This document shows positions 35,537-44,969 of a stretch of 64,000 bases of DNA, piece by piece (position 1 is the first letter of the stretch; the number at the start of each line of letters is the position of its first letter). Where the stretch lies: NCBI GenBank assembly GCA_934276635.1, contig CAKQTH010000003.1:1-64000 (forward strand). Direction: 5' to 3'. A model generated the notes under the pieces. That model was given only the letters and a program-made list of their open reading frames with translations, had not been told where the DNA came from and did not search any database. A program made the position numbers and the translations under genes. The stretch comes from an uncultured Alphaproteobacteria bacterium (GTDB taxonomy: Bacteria > Pseudomonadota > Alphaproteobacteria > RF32 > CAG-239).

Positions 35537-36175
35537 ACATTTGTCTTTACTGTTGCAAAATTTTGCTATCGGACATTGCCCGCACAGCGGATTTTTTGCT
35601 TTGCAAATATATCTTCCGAACAGAACCAGCCAATGATTCAGATTTTTGTGAAACTCCGGCGGAATTTTTTTGCTTAAATCTTTTTCCACCTCAAACGGAG
35701 TTTTGCCATCGGAGAATTCCAACCGATGCGCAACTCTGAATACATGTGTATCAACCGCAATCGTCGGCTGACCAGACCACACATTCAGCACCACATTTGC
35801 CGTTTTGCGGCCGACACCCGGCAAATTTTCAAGCTCTTCCCGAACCGGCGGTACTTCACCTCCGAACTTTTCCTGCAAATCCGCCGACAAACGCATAATG
35901 TTTTTTGCCTTATTGTTATAAAGCCCGATGGTTTTGATATAATTTTTAAGTTTTTCTTCGCCGAGAGCCAACATTTTTTGCGGAGTATCCGCCGCGGCAA
36001 ACAGAGCTTTCGTTGCTTTGTTCACACCTTTGTCGGTCGACTGCGCCGAAAGCAAAACCGCAACCAGCAAAGTATACGCATTAGAAAACTCCAACTCACA
36101 TTTCGGGTCGGGATTTTGCTCTCTGAAAATTTCCATAATTTGAGAAATTCTTCTGTTTTCGCCGATTTTGCTCAT
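35531..36175 (-). CDS. nth: Endonuclease III
   Basis: Bifunctional DNA glycosylase/AP lyase for oxidised pyrimidines, 214 aa. Helix-hairpin-helix LPGVGRKTANVV with catalytic Lys124, catalytic Asp142 in VDTHVFRVAHRL, and a 4Fe-4S cluster C191-x6-C198-x2-C201-x5-C207 at the C-terminus. It starts 1 base after the tsaD stop and overlaps the 3' end of the convergent glycosyltransferase gene by 6 bases. Confidence 0.97.
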   Translation of the reverse strand: MSKIGENRRISQIMEIFREQNPDPKCELEFSNAYTLLVAVLLSAQSTDKGVNKATKALFAAADTPQKMLALGEEKLKNYIKTIGLYNNKAKNIMRLSADLQEKFGGEVPPVREELENLPGVGRKTANVVLNVWSGQPTIAVDTHVFRVAHRLEFSDGKTPFEVEKDLSKKIPPEFHKNLNHWLVLFGRYICKAKNPLCGQCPIAKFCNSKDKCL

Positions 36176-36176
36176 T

Positions 36177-37250
36177 TTATGCTTTTACTCCGGCGCCGAT
36201 TGCTTTCGGGGCGTTTTCGTCCAGAGGCCAGCGCGGACGCGGCTTAAAATCCAAACCATTGGTATATCCGGCGCGGAATCTTTCCAGCCCTGCCCAGGCA
36301 ATCATAACGCCGTTATCCGTGCAAAAACGAATCGGTGGAGCCGAAAATTCCAGCCCGTGATTGTTTGCAAGCTCTTCCAATCTTGAACGCAGATATTGGT
36401 TTGCGGCAACACCTCCCGAAACAACAACATCTTTTCCTTCAGGATATTTTTGCTTAAAATATTTTATTGCTTTTTCAAGCTTTTTTATCAGACAATCGGT
36501 GACTGCGGTTTGGAATGAAGCGCAAATATCGGCAATATCCTGCTGCGGAATTATCGCATGTTCAACCTCGCCGTTGTCGGAATAAAGTTCTATAATTTTG
36601 CGAACCGCAGTTTTAAGGCCGGAAAACGACAAATTATAATCCGGCGAATAAATCAGAGGACGAGGCAAAACAAACCTGTCGGCATTTCCTACCGCCGCCA
36701 TTTTCTCAATTAACGGCCCTCCCGGATACCCGAGACCGAGCATTTTTGCAACCTTGTCAAACGCCTCTCCTGCCGCATCGTCAATCGTGGTACCCAAACG
36801 CTCGTATTGTCCGACGCCTTTAACTATCAAAATTTGGCAATGTCCGCCGGAAGTCAGCAAAAGCAGATACGGAAACTCCACATCGTTAGAAACTCTGGCA
36901 CAAAGCGCGTGTCCTTCCAGATGATTTACCGCGACAAATGGTTTGTTCAGCGCAAGGGCGAGCGACTTTGCCGCCATAACTCCGACTACAACACCGCCGA
37001 TTAATCCTGGACCGGAAGCGGCTGCGATTGCGTCCAAATCCTGAAGTTTTACACCGGATTTTTGCATACAATGTTCAATAATCTCGTCGATATGTTCCAA
37101 ATGTGCACGGGCGGCAATTTCCGGCACGACGCCGCCGTATTGCTTATGTTCTTCTTGCGAAAGAAGAGCCTGACCCAAAATTTCTCTTTTCTCGTTTATG
37201 ACTGCCGCAGCCGTTTCATCACAGCTGCTTTCAATGCCTAAAATTAACAT
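36177..37250 (-). CDS. tsaD: tRNA threonylcarbamoyladenosine biosynthesis protein TsaD
   Basis: Transfers the threonylcarbamoyl group to A37 of ANN-decoding tRNAs. 357 aa. N-terminal ILGIESSCDETAAAV, the metal-binding His110 and His114 in NHLEGH, and SGGHCQ and DDAAGEAFDKVAKMLGLGYP are all present. Its divergent neighbour is a Mic60 homologue. In many alphaproteobacteria tsaD is divergent from hemC-hemD-Mic60-hemY, but here the hem genes are gone. Confidence 0.98.
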   Translation of the reverse strand: MLILGIESSCDETAAAVINEKREILGQALLSQEEHKQYGGVVPEIAARAHLEHIDEIIEHCMQKSGVKLQDLDAIAAASGPGLIGGVVVGVMAAKSLALALNKPFVAVNHLEGHALCARVSNDVEFPYLLLLTSGGHCQILIVKGVGQYERLGTTIDDAAGEAFDKVAKMLGLGYPGGPLIEKMAAVGNADRFVLPRPLIYSPDYNLSFSGLKTAVRKIIELYSDNGEVEHAIIPQQDIADICASFQTAVTDCLIKKLEKAIKYFKQKYPEGKDVVVSGGVAANQYLRSRLEELANNHGLEFSAPPIRFCTDNGVMIAWAGLERFRAGYTNGLDFKPRPRWPLDENAPKAIGAGVKA

Positions 37251-37346
37251 TTTTATTTCTTTCCAAATAAGCTATTGAAGTTTTCTGCAAAATATATACA
37301 CTATAAAAAAAATATTGCCAACTTAATTTTATATGAGGAATGCAAA

Positions 37347-38363
37347 ATGATGAAACCTGTTGAGAAAAAAAATCCGCAACCGCAAAAAATTAAATCAAAA
37401 AAGATATTTTTGGAATTTGTTTTAATCGGCTTTGTGCTTGCGATTGCATATGGAGTATGGCAGAATTTTGAACAAATAAAAAATTCTTTTAAAACCGAAA
37501 AAGCGGCAGAAACTCCGCAAATTGACATTGCCGCAGAGTTAAACGGCAAAGCCGCAAAAACGGATATTTATGCTTTGCAGCAAAAAATCGGTGATTTGCA
37601 GGCCGCGCTCGGGATCGTCGCAATCAAAAATTCTCAGGCGGTCGATACCACAATTCTTGAAGAAAAAATTTCGTCCCTCGGAACGCTCATTAACTCGGTC
37701 ATCAACGGAAAGGCCGATGCCAACTCGGTTTTAGGGCTTTCCGCTCGCACGGACAAACTAGCCGCCGAAGTAGACAGATTGTCACGCATAAACAACGAGG
37801 GGGCTTTGATTTTGACCGCGGTTATGATGATAAAAGAAAACGCGCTTGAAGGCAAAGATTTTTCTTACGGAGCAGAAATTTTGAGCGAACTCGGCGGTAA
37901 CAATCCGAAAATAAGCACCGAAATAAACACTATCCGCGAGCTTTCCGGCTCTGAGATTTTGAGCGACAAACAGCTTTCAGCAGACTTTGCCTCAATTTAT
38001 AAAAATCTAACAACAAAATCGGCAGAAAAACAAATTGAACAAAGCTGGCAGGACAGAATTAACTCAAAGCTTAATCAGATTATTTCCGTAAAGAAAATCA
38101 ACGACAAAGGCGAACAGATTTCAGAAAACGAGCAGGATAAATTTTTTGCGACATTGCGTGCTTTAAACGAAAAAAACAACATCAAGGCTCTGGCCGCACT
38201 GCTGAAAAACTCCGATAACGAATATATCCGCTCAAACGATGAAATTTCCGTTTGGATAAAAAATGTTGAAAACAAAACAGAATTTTCGGACGCGGTCAAC
38301 AAAATCAGCAACTATTGTCTAATGCTGATTCGTCTTAACAGTTTGGGACTGAAAAACAACTGA
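37347..38363 (+). CDS. Mitofilin/Mic60 homologue (COG4223-like)
   Basis: 338 aa. The double ATG at 37347 behind GAGGA is the start; the open frame extends 24 codons upstream without a ribosome-binding site. Short Lys/Pro-rich cytoplasmic N-terminus, one membrane helix (about residues 21-40), a coiled coil (about 60-150), then a helical C-terminal domain (LTAVMMIKENALEGKDFSYG ... SWQDRINSKLNQIISVKKIN ... RALNEKNNIKALAALLKN) that follows the pattern of the bacterial mitofilin domain. In alphaproteobacteria Mic60 bends the inner membrane. The tsaD neighbourhood supports this, although sequence identity to known members is low. Confidence 0.65.
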   Translation: MMKPVEKKNPQPQKIKSKKIFLEFVLIGFVLAIAYGVWQNFEQIKNSFKTEKAAETPQIDIAAELNGKAAKTDIYALQQKIGDLQAALGIVAIKNSQAVDTTILEEKISSLGTLINSVINGKADANSVLGLSARTDKLAAEVDRLSRINNEGALILTAVMMIKENALEGKDFSYGAEILSELGGNNPKISTEINTIRELSGSEILSDKQLSADFASIYKNLTTKSAEKQIEQSWQDRINSKLNQIISVKKINDKGEQISENEQDKFFATLRALNEKNNIKALAALLKNSDNEYIRSNDEISVWIKNVENKTEFSDAVNKISNYCLMLIRLNSLGLKNN

Positions 38364-39754
38364 TGAACAAAGCGGAAATTTTTGAACATTGGAACAAGCT
38401 GCTTGCCGAGGCAGAAAAGTTTTTGCCTAATCTTTCGCATATTCAAAATGCGGCGTCCTGCTTTAATGCCAACATAGACGCCATAATTCAGCTTTCGGGA
38501 GAGGCGCTTGCCGAGGCAATAAGAAACTGCCCTGATTTTGACCTCAAAGAATCCAAAAGCAACTATCGCAAAGCCGACACCTTATGCGAGGTTTTATCCG
38601 GGCTGCTTAAATGTTTTGCCGAAGGGATTGCCGAGGAGAGAACAACCAAAAACGGACAAATATGCGTATCATTGCAAAAAATGTTTCCGCCGCAAAAATT
38701 TCAAATGGGCGGACAAGGCGGAATTATCGCCAATCTTTTGTCTTTGTGCGGCATCAAAAATGTTGCGGTTCACACAAACTCTCTGCCAAAACTTCAGGCT
38801 GAACAATTCTTAAACAAAGATAACCTGCTAGCCTTTGACGAGCTCGGAAATCCTACTCCTGCATATCGCACCATGCGGCAAAACGACACGCCGCTGGTTC
38901 ATCTGATTTTTGAGTTCAAAAAAGGCGACAGCGCGCATATCGGAGGCAAAGTTTTCACTTGTCCGAAGTCCAATCGTTTTATTGTCAGCTGCGATGAAAA
39001 AAATCAAAATATGATTGTCGATGATGCGTTTGTCAAATATCTGAACACTGTTCATCAGGATTATATTTTTCTTTCCGGCTTTCATATGCTTGATGAAAAA
39101 AACGCAGGCACCGTCATTCCAAAAATGAAAAATCTGTTATTAAATTTGAAAAACGACGCACAAAAAAACAGCATTTTTCATCTGGAAATTGCATCTACTC
39201 CGTCGGACAAAGCCAGAAAAATGACTCTTGATGAAATCGGAACAATCGTTGATTCCATCGGGCTCAATGAGCGTGAAGCCTGCGACATCATAAATGTTCT
39301 TTATCCGGATATTGACCTCAAACCGAATGCGGTTGATATGTTCAGGGCAATATCTCTGATAAAAAAGTACACAAATATTTCCCGAATCGAACTTCATATG
39401 CTCGGGCTTTTTATGACCATGCAAAACAAAAATATCAGCATCAGCCCGCAAAAAGCCAAAGACGGAATGTTGCTCGCCGCCAGAATCGGCAGCAGCCGCG
39501 CCGTCCTCGGCGATTTGAAAGAAGAAAAAGACCTGTTGTCGTCTCAAAATTTTGAAATATCGGAAATCGGGTATTCAGAATTGAAAAATTTATCAGAATA
39601 TCTGCAAAGCGAAAATCTTTTGACCTATGGAATTTTCTGCGGTGGTGATTTTGACTTGATAGCCGTTCCGACAATGCTCGAAAAAAAGCCGAAAAGCCTC
39701 GTTGGAATGGGCGACACCATCTCATCAATATCACTACTCGGAACACACCTATAA
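38363..39754 (+). CDS. ADP-dependent glucokinase/phosphofructokinase family sugar kinase
   Basis: 463 aa. Ribokinase-like fold of the ADP-dependent class: NANIDA at residues 35-40, MGGQGGI at 115-121, and the C-terminal anion-hole/catalytic motif GMGDTISS with Asp451. Length (~460) and the GMGDTISS motif match archaeal ADP-dependent glucokinase/phosphofructokinase and animal ADPGK rather than ATP-dependent PfkB (~310 aa). The sugar (glucose or fructose-6-phosphate) cannot be told. Its ATG overlaps the Mic60-homologue stop (TGATG), so they are translationally coupled. Confidence 0.75.
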   Translation: MNKAEIFEHWNKLLAEAEKFLPNLSHIQNAASCFNANIDAIIQLSGEALAEAIRNCPDFDLKESKSNYRKADTLCEVLSGLLKCFAEGIAEERTTKNGQICVSLQKMFPPQKFQMGGQGGIIANLLSLCGIKNVAVHTNSLPKLQAEQFLNKDNLLAFDELGNPTPAYRTMRQNDTPLVHLIFEFKKGDSAHIGGKVFTCPKSNRFIVSCDEKNQNMIVDDAFVKYLNTVHQDYIFLSGFHMLDEKNAGTVIPKMKNLLLNLKNDAQKNSIFHLEIASTPSDKARKMTLDEIGTIVDSIGLNEREACDIINVLYPDIDLKPNAVDMFRAISLIKKYTNISRIELHMLGLFMTMQNKNISISPQKAKDGMLLAARIGSSRAVLGDLKEEKDLLSSQNFEISEIGYSELKNLSEYLQSENLLTYGIFCGGDFDLIAVPTMLEKKPKSLVGMGDTISSISLLGTHL

Positions 39755-39756
39755 AA

Positions 39757-40725
39757 CTAAGTAACTTCGGTAATGGCACGCAGGTTGCCGTCGCGGTTGA
39801 TTTGCACGACTCTCAATTTGTGATGCATTTCCTCAATCGTTCTCTTTCTGTCAATCGTCGGATATGTATGCAAAATACGATCGGTAAACGCCTTGTACGC
39901 AGCCTCGGAACTTTCGGCGTGGATTGTGGCTAAACAGTTATCGTGGCCTGATCCCATAAGCTCCCAAATTGCACCTGCGTTTGATGTTGAAATCTCGCCT
40001 CCGATAATTGCATCAGGCGTAAAACGAACCACAAGGTCGATGATTTTGCTGTAATCCATTTGGTTGGTTTGTTCGGTACGAGACAAAACTAAATGCACAC
40101 GATTGGGGTGCGGAACCAAAAGCTCGCGTGTATCTTCAATCGTCAAAATGCGCTTATTGATATTGATAATTTTCAAAAGGTTGTTCAAAAAGGTTGTTTT
40201 ACCGGTAGAAGTTGCACCTGAAACCAAAATATGATCGCCTCGTTTTAAACTTAAAATAAGCCTTTCGTACGGATCTTCCGGATCGGCAATCTGTTTCAAC
40301 GGATTAATCTTGTGCAATGCCTGCCCCTGCGCCAAACCATAATCCTGCAATCCGAATGCAACATCATCGCTGTGAATACGAATTGTAAGCGCGATACCGC
40401 CGGTAACATCTTCCTGATCATACATCACATTTCGGCCGGCAATGGCAGAAAAACGGTGTTCACCCGGGATTGTGGCGTATACCACCGGCGAGCCCTGTAT
40501 CGGGTCAAACGGAAGTTCGTATGTGTTTGCCACAATATAAAGCAAGTCAGTCAGATATTCTTTGGAGAGCTTTTCATCATTGTAGGCAACCCACGGATAC
40601 GCTCTTTTTCCGCGCAGGCGCAACCATATCTGTCCGCCGTGATTTATCGCAACTTCCTCGATATTGTCCTGATTATACCAATATGCCAACGGCCTTAAAA
40701 CTGATTCCAATACTGCAAAGCTCAT
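39757..40725 (-). CDS. virB11: T4SS ATPase VirB11
   Basis: Hexameric secretion ATPase, 322 aa. N-terminal domain with VAINHGGQIWLRLRG, Walker A GATSTGKTT (residues 170-178), Asp box TIEDTREL near 197, Walker B region DAIIGGEI near 240 and His box GHDNCLATIHAES near 258. This is the P-type VirB11 layout rather than the longer DotB or TraJ type. Last gene of the T4SS operon, 12 bases after virB10; its end is only 3 bases from the convergent kinase gene and no terminator is visible between them. Confidence 0.95.
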   Translation of the reverse strand: MSFAVLESVLRPLAYWYNQDNIEEVAINHGGQIWLRLRGKRAYPWVAYNDEKLSKEYLTDLLYIVANTYELPFDPIQGSPVVYATIPGEHRFSAIAGRNVMYDQEDVTGGIALTIRIHSDDVAFGLQDYGLAQGQALHKINPLKQIADPEDPYERLILSLKRGDHILVSGATSTGKTTFLNNLLKIININKRILTIEDTRELLVPHPNRVHLVLSRTEQTNQMDYSKIIDLVVRFTPDAIIGGEISTSNAGAIWELMGSGHDNCLATIHAESSEAAYKAFTDRILHTYPTIDRKRTIEEMHHKLRVVQINRDGNLRAITEVT

Positions 40726-40737
40726 ATTTTCTTCCTT

Positions 40738-43700
40738 TTAGAATAATTGGGGAACTCCACCGTCTCCTGAAGACTGATCGTCAGAATAGGTTGTGTTTCC
40801 GGTATCATACGACGGCGGCGGGGGCGGAGGTGTGCCGATTGGACTTGTGGTAACCGGAGGAATGGTTGTCGGAGAAGACGATCTTGCTTTTGACGAGTTA
40901 TCTTCAAGCAACGGTATTGACTTTTGCGCCTGAACGCCGTCAACCGAACCTTCTTCATATACGACTTTTCCTGCCGCGTCTCCGCCGCCTCCGGATACGC
41001 CGTTAATATTTATACCCTTATCGTTTGCTGTTCTTTCTGCCTGAGTTTTATCGTCATCAATAAGGATTTTAGGCTTTTGATTTTTAGCCGTTGCTTCAGC
41101 CGCATTATCGATTGTGCGCAACCACAAATCCACATTCGGATATACAATAATTCTGGTACCCGCTGGGACATAGGTCAACGGTTTAATATCCATCGCATCT
41201 TGCATAATCTGGTTAAATACCTGCTTCATACTGTCTTGAAAATCTTCACGCGAATCATTCATTGCCTGCTGTCGCGAACTTTCAACCCCGTCGGTTCCCG
41301 ACTCGTCTGTCGCAAACATCATGGATATGGCACTGGTAAGAGTGGTCGTAATAATCGGTGCAGAATATTTTTTAAGCAACTGCTTATCAAGATATCCGAG
41401 CGCTCCGCCGCGGCCCTGCGCATCTCCGGTAATTCCCTGAAGCTTAAAGGTAGAGCCGTCCGGACGAATAAGTCTGTCCCATGTAATCTGAACTTTTGCA
41501 GAGTTAGACATCTGCTCTTCTCCCGCGGTCAATCCGCCGAGCGTTCCGATAAATCTGCTGCCCGCCGGAATCAACACATTGCGGCCTTCTTCGGCATACA
41601 CATTTCTTTCAACAAACGCGGTAACCGGAGTCGGGTTGCTGCTATCAATCGAGCGCGCCAATACTGCCGGAATCGGCTTATCGGCCAGAATCATCTCGCT
41701 CATATCAACACGCCAGCTTGAAATATTCTTTTCGATGCCCAAATCAGTCCAGTCTTTTTGTTTGCCGTCAAATGTGCTTGCGTCTATACCTGTGCTGATT
41801 TTGCGCACCGACATCGCCTGACGACGCTCATTTTGAGCCGCAGAGAGCGCGGCAGCGCGTTGGGCGTTATATCTTTCACCCGGACCGTATCCGCCGCCGG
41901 GTCCCAAATTTCCGACGCCGGTTCCGGTACCATAAGCTCCTCCGTCACCGAAAGTTCCGGCCGGAACAAATATATCCTGCCCTTTCGGACGCTTGACTTC
42001 TTCGATACCGATAAGGTTTCCGTCGTTATCAATAATCAGTCCGTCCGGCATCTTTTTTCCGATAAGAGAGCCGTCTCTGCTGACAACATCGCCGTTATCC
42101 ATAATATTTCCGAGATAATCACCGTCCGGTGTCAACGCAATCCCGATAACACGGCGGCTGAATCCGCTGACTTCTTTTTCATCATCCTGCTGATTTGATT
42201 CGTTTGCGCCGATATTGACAGTCGTGCTCGGCTTTTTTGCTTTCGGCGAATAATATTGCAGCAAATACGGAACTCCGACGACTTTTCCGTCAGAAGATTT
42301 AACCTTGCCGTCTTGCGCAAGAGTACCGATTAAGACATTGTCGGTATTATACAATTTTCCGGAGATTCCGAGCTCGCCGACCGAAATTCCGTTTGCACCG
42401 CGAACCCAATAATCTCGATTTATTCTTCCGATTAATTTGTCTTTTTCGTTGAGCAAAAAGCCCTGATCAATCGTGCCTAATACATTTTTGGAAAAACTTC
42501 TGACTTTGCCGTCTTTTTCAATATATCCGATTGCTTTCCAACTGTCGTCATAAACATAAAGGTCATATGCGGCATAGCCGATTTTTTCTCTTTTATCAAC
42601 AACATAACCTTCATAATCAACTCGTCCAACATCTTCATTTTTGTTGTTGATTACCCTGCCGCTTTCCAGAACGCGTCCCAAGAAAGCATTGTTGTTGTCA
42701 AAAGCATAGCGATAGCGGAACAAGCGGCCAATGACATCTCCTTCCGGCGATACCACGGTTTCATCAAGCGAAACTCTGCCGATAACTTTGCTGTCATCAT
42801 CAACCACCGAACCATCAAAAACGCTGCGGCCGATAATTTTTCCGGAAAAGTCCATTACCGGGCGATAACGAAGGGACGATGCAATCATCTTTCCGTCATC
42901 ATCTTTCAGATATCCGCGGATATCCACACACCCGAGCTTAGTATTGTTCAAACTGAACGCAAAGCCGCTGACCGACGGAGTTGCGAAAATCGCATTTTTA
43001 TTATCTGTCAGCAAATTGGGCAAAACTCTGTATCCGGCGACGGCTCCGCCTTCCGAAACGACCTGTCCGTTTTGCAATATATTGCCGACTACCGAATTTT
43101 TATAGTTTCTGACATCTCCGCGCGGAGTCACAACACCCAAAAATGTGCATTTTTCATCAACAACCACGCCCGGTTCCAAAAGCTCGCCCTGAACGGCGCC
43201 GGTTGCGTCTATCATCACGCCACCATCCGAAATTTTTCCGATAATGCTTTTTTCTTTATCAAAAACAGAGCCTGTTTCTTCAACATATCCGACAAACGAT
43301 CCGTTTGAGGCAATGACCATATCGGCCGAAAACGCATTACCGATTTTCGGAGAAATCGTATTTGTTATATTTTCATCGGAGGCCGATACCGACATATCCG
43401 GCAGAATTTTTGCAACGGCTTTTTGCGCGGAATTCAGCACAAGATTGTTTTCGGAAATTGCGCCGAGAATATCTCCGCTGCGGTTGATAACATATTGTGC
43501 ATTAATGTTTTTTCCACGAATCTGCTTTCCGTCAATATTGGCATATCCGTATTGCAGCACATCGGCAATTTTTGCGTATTTGTCGTTCAAAACTTCGGCA
43601 TTCGGCGAAATATATCCGAATACGGAACCGGACAAATCATACGCCGCGCCGAGAGGAATTGCCGAACCGGAAATTATTCCGTCAGAGCCGTAAACATATC

Positions 43701-44967
43701 CGAACGGCGATACAAAGTTGCGGTCAAGCCCTTTGATATATTCCGAAATTCCGTTCATTCCGATTGCGCGGTTGTTTTTATCGACAATCAGCTGCTCGTA
43801 AGCCGTTGCGCCGACAATCTCTCCGACATTATTAAACACTTTGTTTCCGCTGATGCGTCCCATTGCCGAGCCGTCAAGAGAGATAACCGCTCCGCCTTTG
43901 GTCGCATGAGCAATAAGTCTGGCTCGATAATCAAACACCGGTCCGGAGTTGATAACTTTTCCGGCAATCTGCCCTGCGGAATTAAGCATATTACCGCGGG
44001 CGGAAACCGCTCCTATAATTTCTTTTGCTTTGGCGATTTTTCCTTCCGGCATAAGTCTTCCGACATAATTTCCCTGCAAATCGGATATTGTGGCGGCAAT
44101 ATCAACAAAAAATCCGATAACTTCCTGCTGTTCATTCACAATTCTATCATCAAAGCGCATATGCCCGACAACCGCATTGTCCTTAACCACATCGCCATTA
44201 TAGCTTACAAAACCGAGATATTGTCCGTTGTCGGATATTGCATAACCGTTTTTAACGATACGACCGATGATTTTTCCTTCTTCATTATAGGCGTATCCGT
44301 TTGCATGAATGCTTCCAATAATATTTGAATCAAAGTCCGTAACTTTACCGCCGAGCGCCACGCTGCCGATAAATTGTCCGTTTTGCGAAATTACCATTTT
44401 TGAAGAAATAAGCTTTCCGTCAACAACATAGCTGTCGCCGTTTCGTTTGTAGGCATATCCGTCTGCCGAAACAAAACCGATAACTTTTCCTTCCAGATTT
44501 GTATAATTTCCGTCACCGGTCAAGCGCCCTATTGTTTTGCCTTCATCGGAATATACCAACCCAGGGAACAAAACCGCACCGATAATGTCATATTTGTCAT
44601 CAATGGCAAGACCGCTCGGCAAAACTCTGCCGGCAGATTTGCCAGAAGACAGGCGCACCGAACCGTCATTATTAACTTTTCCGAGCATTTTGTTGTCATT
44701 TCCGATAACAATACCTTGCGGAATAACGCCGCCGATAAGCTCGCCTTTTTCATTTATAATAAAGCTGTCCGCGTTTACATTGCCAATAAGTTCATTATCA
44801 AAGCTGACGACTTTTCCGTCCGGAATAACTTTTCCGAGCAGGTCGCCGTTAAAATCAATAGCCGTAATTTCCTGCGCCGATGCATTTGACATTGCGGCAA
44901 AAGGCAGCACCAAGGCCGTCAGGGCAATTATTTTTATGTTTTTTATTATCTTACTTATGGCAACCAC
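40738..44967 (-). CDS. virB10: VirB10/TrbI-domain protein with giant repeat rod
   Basis: 1409 aa against ~380-450 for VirB10. GTG start with GGAGG 8 bases upstream. Residues 1-32 form a cleavable-looking signal peptide (SNASA|QE), not the cytoplasmic tail and anchor of normal VirB10. Residues ~33-905 are about 50 degenerate 17-residue repeats of the form V-x-D-x-x-G-x-V-I-G-x-V-x-x-D-G, with three more at ~940-987. A Gly/Tyr-rich linker follows (~990-1030), then the VirB10/TrbI channel domain (~1075-1290; RNVLIPAGSRFIGTLGG, AKVQITWDRLIRPDG, KPLTYVPAGTRIIVYPN). A Ser/Pro-rich tail (PPVTTSPIGTPPPPPP) reaches the C-terminus. It probably forms the outer-membrane channel, with its anchor supplied by the preceding gene product (inference). 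Confidence 0.9.
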   Translation of the reverse strand: MVAISKIIKNIKIIALTALVLPFAAMSNASAQEITAIDFNGDLLGKVIPDGKVVSFDNELIGNVNADSFIINEKGELIGGVIPQGIVIGNDNKMLGKVNNDGSVRLSSGKSAGRVLPSGLAIDDKYDIIGAVLFPGLVYSDEGKTIGRLTGDGNYTNLEGKVIGFVSADGYAYKRNGDSYVVDGKLISSKMVISQNGQFIGSVALGGKVTDFDSNIIGSIHANGYAYNEEGKIIGRIVKNGYAISDNGQYLGFVSYNGDVVKDNAVVGHMRFDDRIVNEQQEVIGFFVDIAATISDLQGNYVGRLMPEGKIAKAKEIIGAVSARGNMLNSAGQIAGKVINSGPVFDYRARLIAHATKGGAVISLDGSAMGRISGNKVFNNVGEIVGATAYEQLIVDKNNRAIGMNGISEYIKGLDRNFVSPFGYVYGSDGIISGSAIPLGAAYDLSGSVFGYISPNAEVLNDKYAKIADVLQYGYANIDGKQIRGKNINAQYVINRSGDILGAISENNLVLNSAQKAVAKILPDMSVSASDENITNTISPKIGNAFSADMVIASNGSFVGYVEETGSVFDKEKSIIGKISDGGVMIDATGAVQGELLEPGVVVDEKCTFLGVVTPRGDVRNYKNSVVGNILQNGQVVSEGGAVAGYRVLPNLLTDNKNAIFATPSVSGFAFSLNNTKLGCVDIRGYLKDDDGKMIASSLRYRPVMDFSGKIIGRSVFDGSVVDDDSKVIGRVSLDETVVSPEGDVIGRLFRYRYAFDNNNAFLGRVLESGRVINNKNEDVGRVDYEGYVVDKREKIGYAAYDLYVYDDSWKAIGYIEKDGKVRSFSKNVLGTIDQGFLLNEKDKLIGRINRDYWVRGANGISVGELGISGKLYNTDNVLIGTLAQDGKVKSSDGKVVGVPYLLQYYSPKAKKPSTTVNIGANESNQQDDEKEVSGFSRRVIGIALTPDGDYLGNIMDNGDVVSRDGSLIGKKMPDGLIIDNDGNLIGIEEVKRPKGQDIFVPAGTFGDGGAYGTGTGVGNLGPGGGYGPGERYNAQRAAALSAAQNERRQAMSVRKISTGIDASTFDGKQKDWTDLGIEKNISSWRVDMSEMILADKPIPAVLARSIDSSNPTPVTAFVERNVYAEEGRNVLIPAGSRFIGTLGGLTAGEEQMSNSAKVQITWDRLIRPDGSTFKLQGITGDAQGRGGALGYLDKQLLKKYSAPIITTTLTSAISMMFATDESGTDGVESSRQQAMNDSREDFQDSMKQVFNQIMQDAMDIKPLTYVPAGTRIIVYPNVDLWLRTIDNAAEATAKNQKPKILIDDDKTQAERTANDKGININGVSGGGGDAAGKVVYEEGSVDGVQAQKSIPLLEDNSSKARSSSPTTIPPVTTSPIGTPPPPPPSYDTGNTTYSDDQSSGDGGVPQLF

Positions 44968-44969
44968 TG

